DNA of 64,000 nt from Thermanaeromonas sp. (GCF_021890735.1 NZ_JAKKUR010000007.1:1-64000), one strand, 5' to 3'. Positions 7,553 to 16,693 are shown, numbered from the stretch's first letter. Notes: generated from the sequence alone by a model not told the origin. Numbers and translations: made by a program.

Positions 7553-7581
7553 TTGACGGGTTACCGGCTCCAGCCTATAAT
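7553..7581 (+). promoter_or_regulatory. Strong SigA-type promoter of the DUF5693-csaB-murJ operon
   Basis: TTGACG (7553-7558), a 17-bp spacer and a perfect TATAAT (7576-7581), 35 bp before the GTG start at 7617. It lies directly beside the MITE-like element. Confidence 0.8.
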
Positions 7582-7616
7582 CAAGTGGGAAACAGAACGC
7601 GTAAGGGGAAGAGAGT

Positions 7617-9515
7617 GTGAGAAGGGGTAGCAGGATTTTGCTTTTTTTGTTTCTGGCCCTCGGTGTAGCCGCAAGCTTAAAGATAGCGGTAGAAAGGGTA
7701 AAGATGGAAAGGGCCAACCGGTCGGTTGTACTGGCGGTTAATTACCAGGATATAGCTAAGCTTTCTTGGTGGACAGGCCTTGAGGAAGAAGAGGTCTTGG
7801 AACGTTTTAAGGCCCAGGGGGTGAACGGTGTTCTTTTTAAGGAGCAGACCCTTGGAGAACTTGTACCACGGTATTTAAGAGTTTACGGCCATGATGAAGT
7901 TACCCGCCTTTTTCCCGAGGCCGCACCTAGGTTTAGATCCGGTTTTCTGTATTTTGTAGGGGACCGGGCTGTTTTAGAAAGGGTGAAGTTCCATCTAGAC
8001 AATAAGCTTCCCGTCCCCTCCGAGGTCGTCCGGGATGCTTCCACCGGGCAAATTTTAGCCCTGGGAGTACCCGATTCAAGCCTAGGGGAGATAGAAAAAT
8101 TAGGGCTGGGCTTTCCTATGGATAAGTTAGATATGGCTATAGAAAAAGGGCTTTATATATTGCCCCAGCTTAAGGAGTGGCCTGTAAAACGGGCGAATTC
8201 CCTAGCGGCTATTTTAAACTCCATAGAAAAGTACAGCCCTTACACCGCGGCCTTGCTTTTTAATGACAGGGTGATCCCGGGTTACCCCGGAGCGCTGGCT
8301 ACTCTGGCCGAGGAAGTAAAGAAAATGGGCGTCCCCCTCGGAATGATTGAATTTTTTTCCCAACAAGGTTTAAAGCAACTGGCACTTCTAGTGGATAAAC
8401 AGGTAGTACGCGTACATTCCTTGGGGGAGGCGGCCAATATCTCCTGGGAGGAAGGAGTGGACAGGCTAACTTTAGCGGCCAGCGATAGAAATGTCCGCAT
8501 TCTCATTCTCCCCCTTTTCTTCCAGGGTCCTCCCTCGTCCTGGCTGGACGCCAATCTAAAATATGTGGAGGCCGTGAGTTCTTCTTTAGCTAGAGAAGGG
8601 CTGGAGGGTGGGAAAGCTTCGCCCTTCCCAGGGTTTCCTACTTCTAGGCTTTTGTGGACTCTCGTCGTTTTAGGTGTATTAGCCGGAGGAGTATTGTTTT
8701 TAAGCGAGCTGGGATTTTCCCGTTTGGCCTGGGCGTTGGGAGTGCTGGGCTTTGGGGGGTGGCTTTTGGCTTTAGTTTGTGGCTACGCCACCCTGGCGCG
8801 CAAAATTATGGCCTTAGGCTCGGCTGTTATTTTTCCCACCCTGTCTGTGTGGCTGGCCTTTAAAGACGCCCGTCGGCCTTTGGGCTTAGCACCTTCCTTT
8901 AAATTAGTTTTACAGAGCACCTTGCTTTCTTTGGCCGGGGGGTTACTCCTGGCCGGACTTTTAAGCGATACGGTCTTTTTCCTTAAACTAGACCAGTTTA
9001 TGGGTGTAAAGGTTGCCTTCGTGTTACCCTTGCTACTCTTCACGGCAGCCGCTGTCTACCATGAAGAAAAGGAAAATTTTGGGGCGGTATGGCGGAAATG
9101 GTTCGGCCAGAATTTGACGGTATTTATCTTTTTGCTTATTATTTTGGGGAGCTTGGTAGCCTTTCTCTACGTTAACCGCAGCGGCAATGAAAGTGTGGGC
9201 CTACTTCCACTGGAAGGGCAGGTGCGCATGGTCCTTGAACGGCTGCTATTAGTGAGGCCGCGTACCAAAGAATTTCTATTGGGCTACCCGGTGTTTTTAC
9301 TCGCCTTAAGCTTTGGATACAAGCATAAATACCTACCCTTATGGCTTCTGGCCTTGGCAGGCCAGGTGTCCTTAGTGAATACCTTAGCCCATCTCCATAC
9401 ACCACTACTCATCTCTCTTTTACGCATTTTTAACGGGCTGTGGTTGGGGCTCCTTTTGGGGATAGTCTTGCTGGCTTCGGTTAAGGGAGCAAAAGCGATG
9501 ATGAGAAGGTCTTAG
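7617..9515 (+). CDS. DUF5693 family polytopic membrane protein
   Basis: A 632-aa membrane protein. Residues 5-25 form an N-terminal signal anchor (ILLFLFLALGVAASL). A large, probably extracytoplasmic, domain of about 320 residues follows, and then some nine or ten hydrophobic segments fill the C-terminal half. It matches the DUF5693 family, found beside csaB in many S-layer-bearing Clostridia; the biochemical role is unknown. GTG start with AAGGGGAAGAG upstream. csaB follows after 11 bp and murJ after that, so the three are probably cotranscribed from the promoter at 7553-7581. The context suggests a role in building or anchoring secondary cell wall polymer, but that is inference. Confidence 0.8.
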   Translation: MRRGSRILLFLFLALGVAASLKIAVERVKMERANRSVVLAVNYQDIAKLSWWTGLEEEEVLERFKAQGVNGVLFKEQTLGELVPRYLRVYGHDEVTRLFPEAAPRFRSGFLYFVGDRAVLERVKFHLDNKLPVPSEVVRDASTGQILALGVPDSSLGEIEKLGLGFPMDKLDMAIEKGLYILPQLKEWPVKRANSLAAILNSIEKYSPYTAALLFNDRVIPGYPGALATLAEEVKKMGVPLGMIEFFSQQGLKQLALLVDKQVVRVHSLGEAANISWEEGVDRLTLAASDRNVRILILPLFFQGPPSSWLDANLKYVEAVSSSLAREGLEGGKASPFPGFPTSRLLWTLVVLGVLAGGVLFLSELGFSRLAWALGVLGFGGWLLALVCGYATLARKIMALGSAVIFPTLSVWLAFKDARRPLGLAPSFKLVLQSTLLSLAGGLLLAGLLSDTVFFLKLDQFMGVKVAFVLPLLLFTAAAVYHEEKENFGAVWRKWFGQNLTVFIFLLIILGSLVAFLYVNRSGNESVGLLPLEGQVRMVLERLLLVRPRTKEFLLGYPVFLLALSFGYKHKYLPLWLLALAGQVSLVNTLAHLHTPLLISLLRIFNGLWLGLLLGIVLLASVKGAKAMMRRS

Positions 9516-9526
9516 GGGGCTGGGCC

Positions 9527-10639
9527 ATGGCCAAAGTGGTCATTTCGGGTTATTACGGGTTCGGCAACCTGGGGGACGAGGCCATCCTTTACAGCATGGT
9601 CCAAAGCCTAAAAAATCTAGACCCCGGCTTGGAAATCGTGGTCCTCTCCCATGACCCCGCTGGAACAGAGAAAATATTGCCGGTCAAGGCTGTAGACAGG
9701 TGGCGGCTCCCGGAAGTTGTGCGGACTTTGCGCCGGGCGGATCTTTTGATAAGCGGGGGAGGGAGCTTGTTTCAAGATACCACCAGCGCCCGGAGCCTGC
9801 TATATTATCTGGGTATATTGGAGCTTGCCCGGGTGTTGGGCCGGCCCAGGATGGTCTATGCCCAGGGATTAGGGCCCCTAAAAAGGAGTTGGGCACGGTA
9901 CCTTACGGCTAAGGTGCTAAACCGTGTCCAGCTTATAACCTTGCGGGACAGCCAATCCCACGCCCTGCTTCAAGAACTCGGCGTAAGGCAACCGGAAGTG
10001 AAGGTGACGGCGGACCCGGTTTTAGGGCTTAAGGTCGGTGATTTTAATCCGGAGGCGGGCCGCGGCAAGCTTTTGCGGCTGGGCCTTAAGGTAGGCTCTA
10101 AGCCCCTGGCCGGATTTTCTTTACGCCTGTGGCCCCTCCCAGAAGCTGCTTTGTATGCCCTGGCCCGGGCAGCCGATTACCTTATAGATCAAGGTTTTGA
10201 AGTTTTGTTCTTACCCTTCCACTTTCCGCGGGATGTAGAAGCCTGCTGGCAGGTACAGAGGCTTATGGAGCACCCAGCGGCGGTGATTAAGGAGAAACTC
10301 AGCCTGGAAGACGTTGTAGGGATAATCGGTTCTCTGGACCTCCTGGTGGGTATGCGCTTGCACGCTTTGATTTTGGCCGCGGTCCTGGGGGTGCCTTTTG
10401 TAGGGCTATCTTACGATCCTAAAGTAGAAGCCTTCTGCCGGCAGGTGGAAGGGCCCTGGATAGGTTTAAATCTTCTGGGTTGTGAGGACCTTGTAGCTAT
10501 ATTTAAGCGGGTATTATATGACCTGCCTTCCTTAAGGGAATCCTTGCGCCAGGCAGTAGACGAACTGCGGCCCCTGGCCCAGTCCAATGCTGTGCTGGCC
10601 CTAAAGCTTCTGTACGGTGAAACGGTACAAGGCAGGTAG
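9527..10639 (+). CDS. csaB: Polysaccharide pyruvyl transferase CsaB
   Basis: A 370-aa enzyme that adds pyruvate ketals from PEP to the secondary cell wall polymer, creating the anchor for SLH-domain S-layer proteins. The N-terminal motif GYYGFGNLGDEAIL and the later GMRLHALILAAVLGVPFVG are typical of the pyruvyl-transferase family with its GT-B-like fold. Length and both ends match the CsaB subfamily. ATG start with GGGGG upstream, 11 bp after the DUF5693 gene. It implies that the organism carries an S-layer bound to pyruvylated polymer, although no SLH protein lies in this window. Confidence 0.93.
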   Translation: MAKVVISGYYGFGNLGDEAILYSMVQSLKNLDPGLEIVVLSHDPAGTEKILPVKAVDRWRLPEVVRTLRRADLLISGGGSLFQDTTSARSLLYYLGILELARVLGRPRMVYAQGLGPLKRSWARYLTAKVLNRVQLITLRDSQSHALLQELGVRQPEVKVTADPVLGLKVGDFNPEAGRGKLLRLGLKVGSKPLAGFSLRLWPLPEAALYALARAADYLIDQGFEVLFLPFHFPRDVEACWQVQRLMEHPAAVIKEKLSLEDVVGIIGSLDLLVGMRLHALILAAVLGVPFVGLSYDPKVEAFCRQVEGPWIGLNLLGCEDLVAIFKRVLYDLPSLRESLRQAVDELRPLAQSNAVLALKLLYGETVQGR

Positions 10640-10644
10640 CAGGC

Positions 10645-12225
10645 ATGGAAAGCGAGATTAGAGGGGGGAGCTTGGGGCGTTTAGCCCGGGCTACCTTCAC
10701 AGTATTTATACTAAATTTTGCCAGCCGGTTGCTGGGCTTTATCCGGGATGCGGTAATAGCCGGCAAGTTTGGGGCGGGACCCGAAACCGACGCCTACATG
10801 GTAGCTTATACCATACCTTATTTTTTGCAGACGGTTTTGGGCATGGCTTTTGTTACCGTCCTGGTTCCGGCCTTGACGGCCTACCTTGTCAAAGGAGAGC
10901 GGGAGGAAGCCTGGAAGGTAGCCAGCGCTTTAATTAATTGGACGGGCCTAATCCTGGTCGTCTTGGCTGTAGTGGGCGGCATACTGGCTCCCTTTTTGGT
11001 GGATCTTCTTGCCCCGGGTTTTCCCGCAAACGTCGAAGGGCTAGCCGTCCGGCTTACCAGGATTTTGTTTTTTTCCCTTCCTATCATGGGGACGGGTATG
11101 GTAGTTAGCGGGATTTTAAACTCGGGCTACCGTTTTACATCCCCGGCTTTAGCTCCGGCAGTAAGTAATATCATCATAATAGCTTCTGCCCTGTCTTTGG
11201 CCGGTTCCTTCGGCATTTACGGCTTGGCCCTAGGTACGGTGGCCAGTTTCCTGGCCTTCCTTTTTGTGCAGGTCCCCGAGCTTTCGCGGTTGGGTTTCCG
11301 TTATTTTTACCTTTTGCATTCCCGGCACCCCATGGTAAGGCGGGTGGGAATTTATTTGCCCCCCGTTATCTTTAGCTTAGCCGTAAACCAGGTTTACCAG
11401 GCCACCAACCGTTTTTTCGCTTCTCATCTAGCGCCAGGCAGTATCACGGCCCTTGACCTGGGCTTGAGGTTGGTAAGCGTGCCCTTGGGTGTTTTCGCCG
11501 CCGCGGTTTCCACTGCAGTTTTTCCCGCCCTTTCCGAAGAGGCCGCCAGGGGGAGAACACGGGAGATGGCTACTCTTACCTGTCGTGGTATATCTCTGGT
11601 GGCTTTTATGGTTTTACCCACGGCGGTAGCCTTCATAGTCCTGCGGGAGCCTCTGGTACGGCTTGTTTTCGAAAGAGGGGCCTTCGGGACGCACGCCACT
11701 TTGATGACTGCAGAGGTAGTTTTTTACGCTTCTTGGGGTCTTCTCGCCCAGGTCGCCCAGCCTATATTGCTGCGCACTTTTTATGCCTTGGGAGAGGTGG
11801 TGGTTCCGGCGGTAACGGGCCTGGCCTCCGTGGGGCTTAACGCCGTATTTAGCCTCCTTCTTGCCCCGGCTTTGGGGCACGGCGGCCTGGCCTTGTCCAA
11901 CTCACTGGCGGCGAGTTTCTATGTTCTAGCTTTATATACCGCCCTTAAAATACGGCTTCCCTTTTTAGAGACCGGCGCCTTGTTAAAAAGAGGTGGTTCC
12001 GTAGGTCTAGCTTCTATTTTTATGGGGATTTTACTTTTTATACTTAGCAAGGCTTTATATGTTTTCGAGCCTTCCCAGGCCACTTGGGTTTTAGGCCTTA
12101 AGTTAGGCTTTTTGGCCGGGGCTTCCTTTATAATTTTCCTTGCCCTTGCCTCGGTATTTAAAGTTGAGGAAATAAGATTGTTGAGGGAGGTTGTGGGCCG
12201 GCGCTTTAGGGGGTTAATGAGATAA
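10645..12225 (+). CDS. murJ: Lipid II flippase MurJ (MviN)
   Basis: A 526-aa MOP-superfamily transporter that flips the peptidoglycan precursor lipid II across the membrane. It has about 14 hydrophobic segments. The family signature near the N-terminus is visible (SRLLGFIRDAVIAGKFGAG, with TDAY following), and the central arginine-rich loops and GxxxAxALAxS-type helices are in place. It lies 5 bp after csaB, in an operon devoted to the envelope. Because it sits in a CsaB cluster, transport of a different polyprenyl-linked saccharide is possible, but sequence features favour MurJ. Confidence 0.92.
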   Translation: MESEIRGGSLGRLARATFTVFILNFASRLLGFIRDAVIAGKFGAGPETDAYMVAYTIPYFLQTVLGMAFVTVLVPALTAYLVKGEREEAWKVASALINWTGLILVVLAVVGGILAPFLVDLLAPGFPANVEGLAVRLTRILFFSLPIMGTGMVVSGILNSGYRFTSPALAPAVSNIIIIASALSLAGSFGIYGLALGTVASFLAFLFVQVPELSRLGFRYFYLLHSRHPMVRRVGIYLPPVIFSLAVNQVYQATNRFFASHLAPGSITALDLGLRLVSVPLGVFAAAVSTAVFPALSEEAARGRTREMATLTCRGISLVAFMVLPTAVAFIVLREPLVRLVFERGAFGTHATLMTAEVVFYASWGLLAQVAQPILLRTFYALGEVVVPAVTGLASVGLNAVFSLLLAPALGHGGLALSNSLAASFYVLALYTALKIRLPFLETGALLKRGGSVGLASIFMGILLFILSKALYVFEPSQATWVLGLKLGFLAGASFIIFLALASVFKVEEIRLLREVVGRRFRGLMR

Positions 12226-12355
12226 GGTGTTTTAAGCAGAAATTTTGCTTTCCGGGGAGGAAGTCTTCTTCAGGTAGCGAATACATACTTGTACTTGCCA
12301 AACTTGTGCTCATTAGATGCCTTTGCGGAAGCTTTTGTGGTGAACTACGGTAGCC

Positions 12356-12383
12356 TTGACGAAAGAACCCGGTTGCGTTAAAT
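12356..12383 (+). promoter_or_regulatory. Weak candidate promoter of fabZ
   Basis: TTGACG (12356-12361) followed after 16 bp by TTAAAT (12378-12383), 21 bp before the fabZ TTG. The -35 is good and the -10 is poor. The rest of the 179-bp gap after murJ holds nothing else I can name. Confidence 0.35.
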
Positions 12384-12404
12384 GAAAATAAGGAAGGGGA
12401 ACCC

Positions 12405-12851
12405 TTGGTAGGGATGGATATTAAAACTATCCAGGAAATTTTACCTCACCGCTATCCTTTTTTGCTGGTGGACCGCATTTTAGAGATGGAGCCCGGTCGG
12501 CGGGCGGTGGGTCTAAAAAGCGTTACTGCCAACGAATGGTTTTTCCCGGGGCATTTTCCGGGTTACCCTGTCATGCCGGGAGTTCTTATTGTTGAGGCCC
12601 TGGCTCAGGTGGGGGCTGTAGCCTTGCTCAGCCAGCCGGGCTTTAAGGGGAAGATACCTTTTTTGGGAGGATTGGATAAGGTGCGTTTCCGCCGCCAGGT
12701 AGTTCCGGGTGACGTATTGAGGCTAGAGGTGGAGGTCCTCAAGTTCAAGGGGAAGGCAGGTAAGGCCCGGGGACGGGCTTGGGTGGGAGAAGAACTAGTG
12801 GCAGAAGGAGAGTTCCTTTTTGCCTTGGGGGACAGGGAGGAGCGGCCGTGA
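12405..12851 (+). CDS. fabZ: 3-hydroxyacyl-ACP dehydratase FabZ
   Basis: A 148-aa hot-dog-fold enzyme that removes water from beta-hydroxyacyl-ACP in type II fatty acid synthesis. The active-site helix is intact: the histidine is in [14 protein letters not shown] and the glutamate in [11 protein letters not shown]. The opening [15 protein letters not shown] is diagnostic. I take TTG at 12405 as the start, because GGAAGGGG lies 5 nt upstream; ATG at 12414 is an alternative with poorer spacing. Its stop overlaps the GTG start of the next gene. The location among cell wall genes, away from the fab cluster, is common in Firmicutes, where lipid A or other hydroxyacyl chemistry is not implied. Confidence 0.95.
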   Translation: MVGMDIKTIQEILPHRYPFLLVDRILEMEPGRRAVGLKSVTANEWFFPGHFPGYPVMPGVLIVEALAQVGAVALLSQPGFKGKIPFLGGLDKVRFRRQVVPGDVLRLEVEVLKFKGKAGKARGRAWVGEELVAEGEFLFALGDREERP

Positions 12852-13891
12852 ATTGGTGGGCTATAGTCCTGGCGTTTTTAATAAGTTTAATGCTTACCCC
12901 GGTGGTTAAAAAGCTGGCACCCCGGTTGGGAGCCCTGGACCGGCCCGATGCCAGGAAAGTCCATACCGGAGTGATACCCCGGCTAGGGGGCCTAGCCATT
13001 TTTGTAGGTTTTATAGCCGGTTACTTAGCTGTGGGAGGAGGAGAGCCTGCCTTCCGGGGCATGCTCTGGGGAGCAAGCCTGATATTTCTTGTGGGGCTGG
13101 CCGATGATATTCGCTCGTTGAACCCGCGCTGGAAGCTGGCCGGCCAGGTGGCGGCGGCCTTGCTCGTGGTGATTATGGGTGTGAGGGTGGAGTTCCTTAC
13201 CAACCCTTTTAACGGGCTTTTATTTTTGGGACCCTTAGCCATCCCGGTGACCCTCCTGTGGCTAGTGGGCGTGACCAACGCCCTCAACCTGGTGGATGGC
13301 CTGGACGGCTTGGCCGGAGGTACGGCTTTCATTGCAGCGGTTACCATGTCTATAATAGCCTGGCTTCAGCAAGAAGTTGCTGTTGCCCTTTTAGCCCTGG
13401 TGTTGGCTGCCTCAATTTTGGGCTTTCTTCCTTACAATTTCCACCCGGCGAGCATCTTTATGGGCGATAGCGGTTCCATGTTTTTAGGCTTTACTTTAGC
13501 CTCTTTAGCTGTGCTGGGTCTAACTAAGACGGCCACGGTGATTTCTCTTTTTGTACCCGTGGTTATCCTGGGTTTACCTATACTGGACACTTTTTTAGCT
13601 ATCGTGCGCCGCATTTTAAACCACCGCCCCCTTTTTCAGCCCGACAAAGGGCACTTGCACCATTGCTTGATGGCCCAGGGGCTCTCTCAGCGCCAGGCGG
13701 TCCTTATTATCTATGTTGTAAACATAATATTGGGGGCTAGTGCCATCCTGCTTACGCGGCTTGCCACCGACCAGGCGATGGTGATCCTTATTCTCTTAAC
13801 ATTTTTCGCCTTGTGGGGTGGCAATAAATTAGGAGTTACAGGTTACCGTTTCAAGCCATCTAAAACGCGGCGCAATGCGTTTCCTTTTTAA
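12848..13891 (+). CDS. tagO: Undecaprenyl-phosphate GlcNAc-1-phosphate transferase (TagO/WecA family)
   Basis: A 347-aa polytopic enzyme that transfers HexNAc-1-phosphate to undecaprenyl phosphate, the first step of teichoic acid or other secondary polymer synthesis. Motifs of the family are present: [36 protein letters not shown] and the HHCL cytoplasmic loop. The track ORF starts upstream inside fabZ. The real start is GTG at 12848, overlapping the fabZ stop as GTGA and preceded by GGGAGGAG. About ten membrane segments follow. Together with csaB this points to a polyprenyl-linked, pyruvylated wall polymer. A terminator follows at 13912-13947. Confidence 0.92.
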   Translation: MNWWAIVLAFLISLMLTPVVKKLAPRLGALDRPDARKVHTGVIPRLGGLAIFVGFIAGYLAVGGGEPAFRGMLWGASLIFLVGLADDIRSLNPRWKLAGQVAAALLVVIMGVRVEFLTNPFNGLLFLGPLAIPVTLLWLVGVTNALNLVDGLDGLAGGTAFIAAVTMSIIAWLQQEVAVALLALVLAASILGFLPYNFHPASIFMGDSGSMFLGFTLASLAVLGLTKTATVISLFVPVVILGLPILDTFLAIVRRILNHRPLFQPDKGHLHHCLMAQGLSQRQAVLIIYVVNIILGASAILLTRLATDQAMVILILLTFFALWGGNKLGVTGYRFKPSKTRRNAFPF

Positions 13892-13911
13892 AGCCTTTTA
13901 TATGCTGCCAA

Positions 13912-13947
13912 AGGGCAGGAGCCGGTGCTCTTTCCCTGTATTTTTTT
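13912..13947 (+). terminator. Rho-independent terminator after tagO
   Basis: An 11-bp stem with one mismatch and one G-T pair (AGGGCAGGAGC with GCTCTTTCCCT), loop CGGT, followed by GTA and seven T residues. Confidence 0.8.
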
Positions 13948-14001
13948 CTTGTTAAGGGGACACTCTACATTAAAGACGTGGAATTTCAGGGAGGGAGCGC
14001 C

Positions 14002-14097
14002 TTGCGCGAGGTCATTTTAGAGGGCTTAGCTATACTGGCCTTTATTGTAGCAGGCATCGGCCTGCTCTTTTATCTGCACGACCGGGAGCTTCTTTAA
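14002..14097 (+). CDS. 31-aa single-pass membrane micro-protein
   Basis: Too short for the ORF track. TTG at 14002 is preceded at 7 nt by AGGGAGGGAG. The product starts (M)REVILEGLAILAF and consists of an acidic/basic N-terminus, one hydrophobic segment of about 18 residues (LAILAFIVAGIGLLFYL) and a short charged tail HDRELL. An in-frame GTG at 13978 could give 39 aa but would bury the ribosome site inside the gene. It lies 27 bp upstream of the DUF421 membrane protein, so the two are likely cotranscribed. The function is unknown. The good ribosome site plus the organised single transmembrane helix make it likely to be real. Confidence 0.6.
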   Translation: MREVILEGLAILAFIVAGIGLLFYLHDRELL

Positions 14098-14124
14098 AAA
14101 CTTAAGGCGAGGAGGTTAGGCCCT

Positions 14125-14856
14125 TTGGCAGGTAGCCTAGAGGTAATTTTCCAGACCCTTTTAGCCTTTGCGGCCATCCTTATCTATACCCGCATTTTAG
14201 GAAAGCAGCAGGTTGGCCAGCTTACTTTTTTCGAGTACATCAACGGTATAACCTTTGGAAGTATAGCGGCCGCCTTGGCCACGGATATAGACCCCGACCG
14301 TACCTGGCTGCATTTCCTGGGTTTGACTCTTTTTGCTGCCCTGACTTGGGGAGCAGGTTATGTTGCCCTTATAAGCCGACCCACGCGTAAGCTTATTTCC
14401 GGTGAGCCCACGGTGGTCATCCATAACGGGAAAATCTTAGAGCAGAACATGCGCAAGATGCGCTACAATGTAGATGAATTGGCCATGCAGCTCAGGCAGA
14501 AGAATGTCTTCGATATAGCCGACGTAGAGTACGCTATTTTAGAGCCTGACGGTAATTTGAGCGTGCTTCTTAAGTCCCAAAAAAGGCCCCTAACCCCGGC
14601 GGATCTTAAACTACCTACCCGGTACGAAGGAGTGCCTACGGAGCTCGTTGTAGACGGGGAGATCCTGTTTGAAAATCTTAAACAAGTCAACCTTGATGAA
14701 AAATGGCTGGAGCAGCAGCTCAAAGCCCAAGGGGTAGAAGATATCAGCCAGGTTGATTACGCCGTATTGCGGAGCAACGGCTCCTTGTACGTCAACCTTA
14801 AGAAGGATCAGCTTACGATGCCGGTCGATATAACCGATGCCCCCAAAGCCCCTTGA
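14125..14856 (+). CDS. DUF421 (YetF/YcaP family) membrane protein
   Basis: A 243-aa protein with three N-terminal membrane helices and a duplicated cytoplasmic YetF-type domain. The two halves, residues about 90-155 and 168-232, share the pattern G-x-P-T-x-x-V-x-x-G-x-I-L, then D-x-x-x-V-(E/D)-Y-A-(I/V)-L and a closing N-G/N-L-x-V-x-L-K strand. The family is common in spore-formers, where paralogues affect spore or envelope properties; the molecular function is not known. TTG start with GAGGAGGT upstream. It is preceded by the 31-aa membrane micro-ORF and overlaps nothing downstream once the phosphohexomutase start is corrected. Confidence 0.88.
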   Translation: MAGSLEVIFQTLLAFAAILIYTRILGKQQVGQLTFFEYINGITFGSIAAALATDIDPDRTWLHFLGLTLFAALTWGAGYVALISRPTRKLISGEPTVVIHNGKILEQNMRKMRYNVDELAMQLRQKNVFDIADVEYAILEPDGNLSVLLKSQKRPLTPADLKLPTRYEGVPTELVVDGEILFENLKQVNLDEKWLEQQLKAQGVEDISQVDYAVLRSNGSLYVNLKKDQLTMPVDITDAPKAP

Positions 14857-14962
14857 AATAGGCGTTTTTTACTTAGGCTCCTCCATCACTGGTCCCCCAG
14901 GTTTGGCGGTAAAGCCCTTGAACATTGATATAAAATTTTGCGGAGTTAAAGGGGGGAGGCTT

Positions 14963-16369
14963 TTGAGTATTAAGTTTGGTACGGATGGCTGGCGGGCCAT
15001 CATTGCCGACGAGTTTACTTTTTCCAACGTTCGCAAAGTCGTACAGGCTATAGCTGATTACTTATCGGAGGAGACGACCAATCGTCGGGTGGTGATAGGG
15101 TACGACCACCGTTTTCTGGCGGAGAATTTTGCTTCTGCCGCGGCTGAAGTCCTGGCCGGCAACGGATTTACTGTTTACCTTCCGGAGAGGGCGGTACCTA
15201 CCCCGGTCACGGCCTTTGCAGTCAAAAGTTTAGGGGCTGCCGGGGCCATAATGTTTACGGCCAGCCACAACCCGCCCGAGTACCATGGCTTAAAGTTTAT
15301 TCCCAGCTATGCCGGCCCGGCAGTTCCGGAAATCACAAACAAAATAGAGGAAAGGATAGCCCCAAATTTAGAGGTTAAGCAGGTTGATCTCAATGCGGCC
15401 CGCAAGGAAGGGTTAATCCAGCCTTTTGATCCCCGGGAAGATTATCTTAAGCATTTACAAGAACTGTTGGATACGGAGACCCTCGGGCGTTCCGGGTTAA
15501 AGATTGTAGTGGATCCTTTGTACGGAGCGGGTATAGGGTATCTCGAAAGCCTGCTTTCCCAGGCAGGGTGCCAGGTGGAAACCCTGCACAACTGGCGGGA
15601 TCCCCTGTTCGGGGGGAAGCTACCAGATCCTAGCGCTAGGGGATTAGACGAGCTGGCGGAAAGGGTGCGCGTTCAGGGCGCCCATTTGGGGCTAGCTTTA
15701 GATGGCGATGCGGACCGCTTTGGAGTCGTCGATGCTGACGGTACATATCTTACGGCTAACCAGGTTCTTTTTTTGGTACTGGCTCATTTAGTCGAGACCA
15801 GGGGCCAAAGGGGCGGGGTGGGCCGGACGGTGGCCACCACCCATTTATTAGACCGGCTGGCCGGGGCATACGGCTTAGAAGTGGTGGAAACTCCGGTGGG
15901 ATTTAAATATATAGGTCAGGCCTTATTGCATAAAGGCTGTATCCTGGGAGGAGAGGAGAGCGGTGGCTTAAGTATCAGGGGGCATATACCCGAAAAAGAC
16001 GGGATCCTGGCCACGGCCCTGGTAGCAGAAATAAGGGCTAAGTTCGGTAGGCCTTTAAAAGAATACCTTGCTCAGCTTATGCAGCGGTACGGTCCCCTGG
16101 TGAGCGAAAGGCTCGATGTACACGTTTCACCTGAGGTAAAGGAAAAGGTTTTAAAGGAACTTACCTCCTATGAGCCTGCCAGGCTGGGGGGCCAACCCGT
16201 AGTTGACCGCATAACTATAGATGGGGTTAAGTTCTTGCTGGCTGATGGTAGCTGGGCTTTAATAAGGCCCTCGGGTACAGAGCCTTTGTTCCGCATATAT
16301 GTCGAAGCCCCGCAGCAGGAGACCCTGCAGAAAATAAGGGAAGACCTAAAATCAGGTTTAGAAATTTAG
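14963..16369 (+). CDS. Phosphoglucomutase/phosphomannomutase family enzyme
   Basis: A 468-aa alpha-D-phosphohexomutase that interconverts hexose 1- and 6-phosphates through an enzyme phosphoserine. The track ORF starts at 14837, but the protein begins at (M)SIKFGTDGWRA (TTG at 14963) after GGGGGGAGG. The catalytic serine is in FTASHNPPEYHGLK, the metal-binding loop is DGDADRFG, the sugar-binding loop is GGEESGG, and the phosphate-binding site is RPSGTEPLFRIYVE. The family includes glucose, mannose and glucosamine mutases. The GEESGG loop and overall form suit a phosphoglucomutase/phosphomannomutase rather than GlmM, but the substrate cannot be fixed by eye. It probably supplies sugar nucleotides to the envelope pathways next to it. 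Confidence 0.9.
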   Translation: MSIKFGTDGWRAIIADEFTFSNVRKVVQAIADYLSEETTNRRVVIGYDHRFLAENFASAAAEVLAGNGFTVYLPERAVPTPVTAFAVKSLGAAGAIMFTASHNPPEYHGLKFIPSYAGPAVPEITNKIEERIAPNLEVKQVDLNAARKEGLIQPFDPREDYLKHLQELLDTETLGRSGLKIVVDPLYGAGIGYLESLLSQAGCQVETLHNWRDPLFGGKLPDPSARGLDELAERVRVQGAHLGLALDGDADRFGVVDADGTYLTANQVLFLVLAHLVETRGQRGGVGRTVATTHLLDRLAGAYGLEVVETPVGFKYIGQALLHKGCILGGEESGGLSIRGHIPEKDGILATALVAEIRAKFGRPLKEYLAQLMQRYGPLVSERLDVHVSPEVKEKVLKELTSYEPARLGGQPVVDRITIDGVKFLLADGSWALIRPSGTEPLFRIYVEAPQQETLQKIREDLKSGLEI

Positions 16370-16391
16370 GGCCGGACTTCAAGGTCCGGCC
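16370..16391. terminator. Stem-loop between convergent genes
   Basis: A perfect 8-bp stem GGCCGGAC/GTCCGGCC with a TTCAAG loop, directly after the phosphohexomutase stop and facing the 3' end of the zinc-ribbon gene. Neither strand has a clear T tract, so it is a weak or bidirectional terminator. Confidence 0.5.
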
Positions 16392-16397
16392 AAAAGT

Positions 16398-16562
16398 TTA
16401 TGACTTGAAATAGGAAGCGTATTCCTCCGCGGAGAGGTCCCGGTAGCAACTGGGGCATAGGGCTCCTTTACGGGGGACTTCTACCGGTATTTCTCCCAGC
16501 ACCCGTGTTATAAGACCGATGGGAGCTCCGCAGCGCAAGCAGGCATCAGCCGCCGGTTCCAT
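16398..16562 (-). CDS. 54-aa zinc ribbon protein (absent from ORF track)
   Basis: The minus strand encodes MEPAADACLRCGAPIGLITR and so on, with knuckles CLRCG and CPSCY about 30 residues apart, forming a four-cysteine zinc ribbon. The ATG is preceded by AGGTGGTGAAAG. The tail YRDLSAEEYASYFKS is short and helical. The gene is convergent with the phosphohexomutase and divergent from the GT2-like gene. At 54 aa it was below the length cutoff of the track. I cannot assign a function; similar mini zinc ribbons often bind nucleic acid or serve as small regulatory subunits. Confidence 0.7.
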   Translation of the reverse strand: MEPAADACLRCGAPIGLITRVLGEIPVEVPRKGALCPSCYRDLSAEEYASYFKS

Positions 16563-16634
16563 ACTCTTTCACCACCTTTATTTTTAATATGTTAAGCTGA
16601 AGTCCAGGGCATACCCCGGACAGGCTGGGAAGTG

Positions 16635-16664
16635 TTGTCAGGGATCCGTCTTCCGGCATAAGAT
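16635..16664 (+). promoter_or_regulatory. Candidate SigA promoter of the GT2-like/GGDEF/comFA genes
   Basis: TTGTCA (16635-16640), an 18-bp spacer and TAAGAT (16659-16664), 29 bp before the GTG at 16694. Just upstream, at 16602-16621, there is an 8-bp stem with one mismatch (GTCCAGGG/CCCCGGAC). Confidence 0.45.
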
Positions 16665-16693
16665 GAAGTGCGGGAAAATGGAGGGGATGCCCT

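Noticed and set aside
12240-12270. Small stem AAGCA/TGCTT after murJ as a terminator
   Set aside because: Only 5 bp and no T tract.
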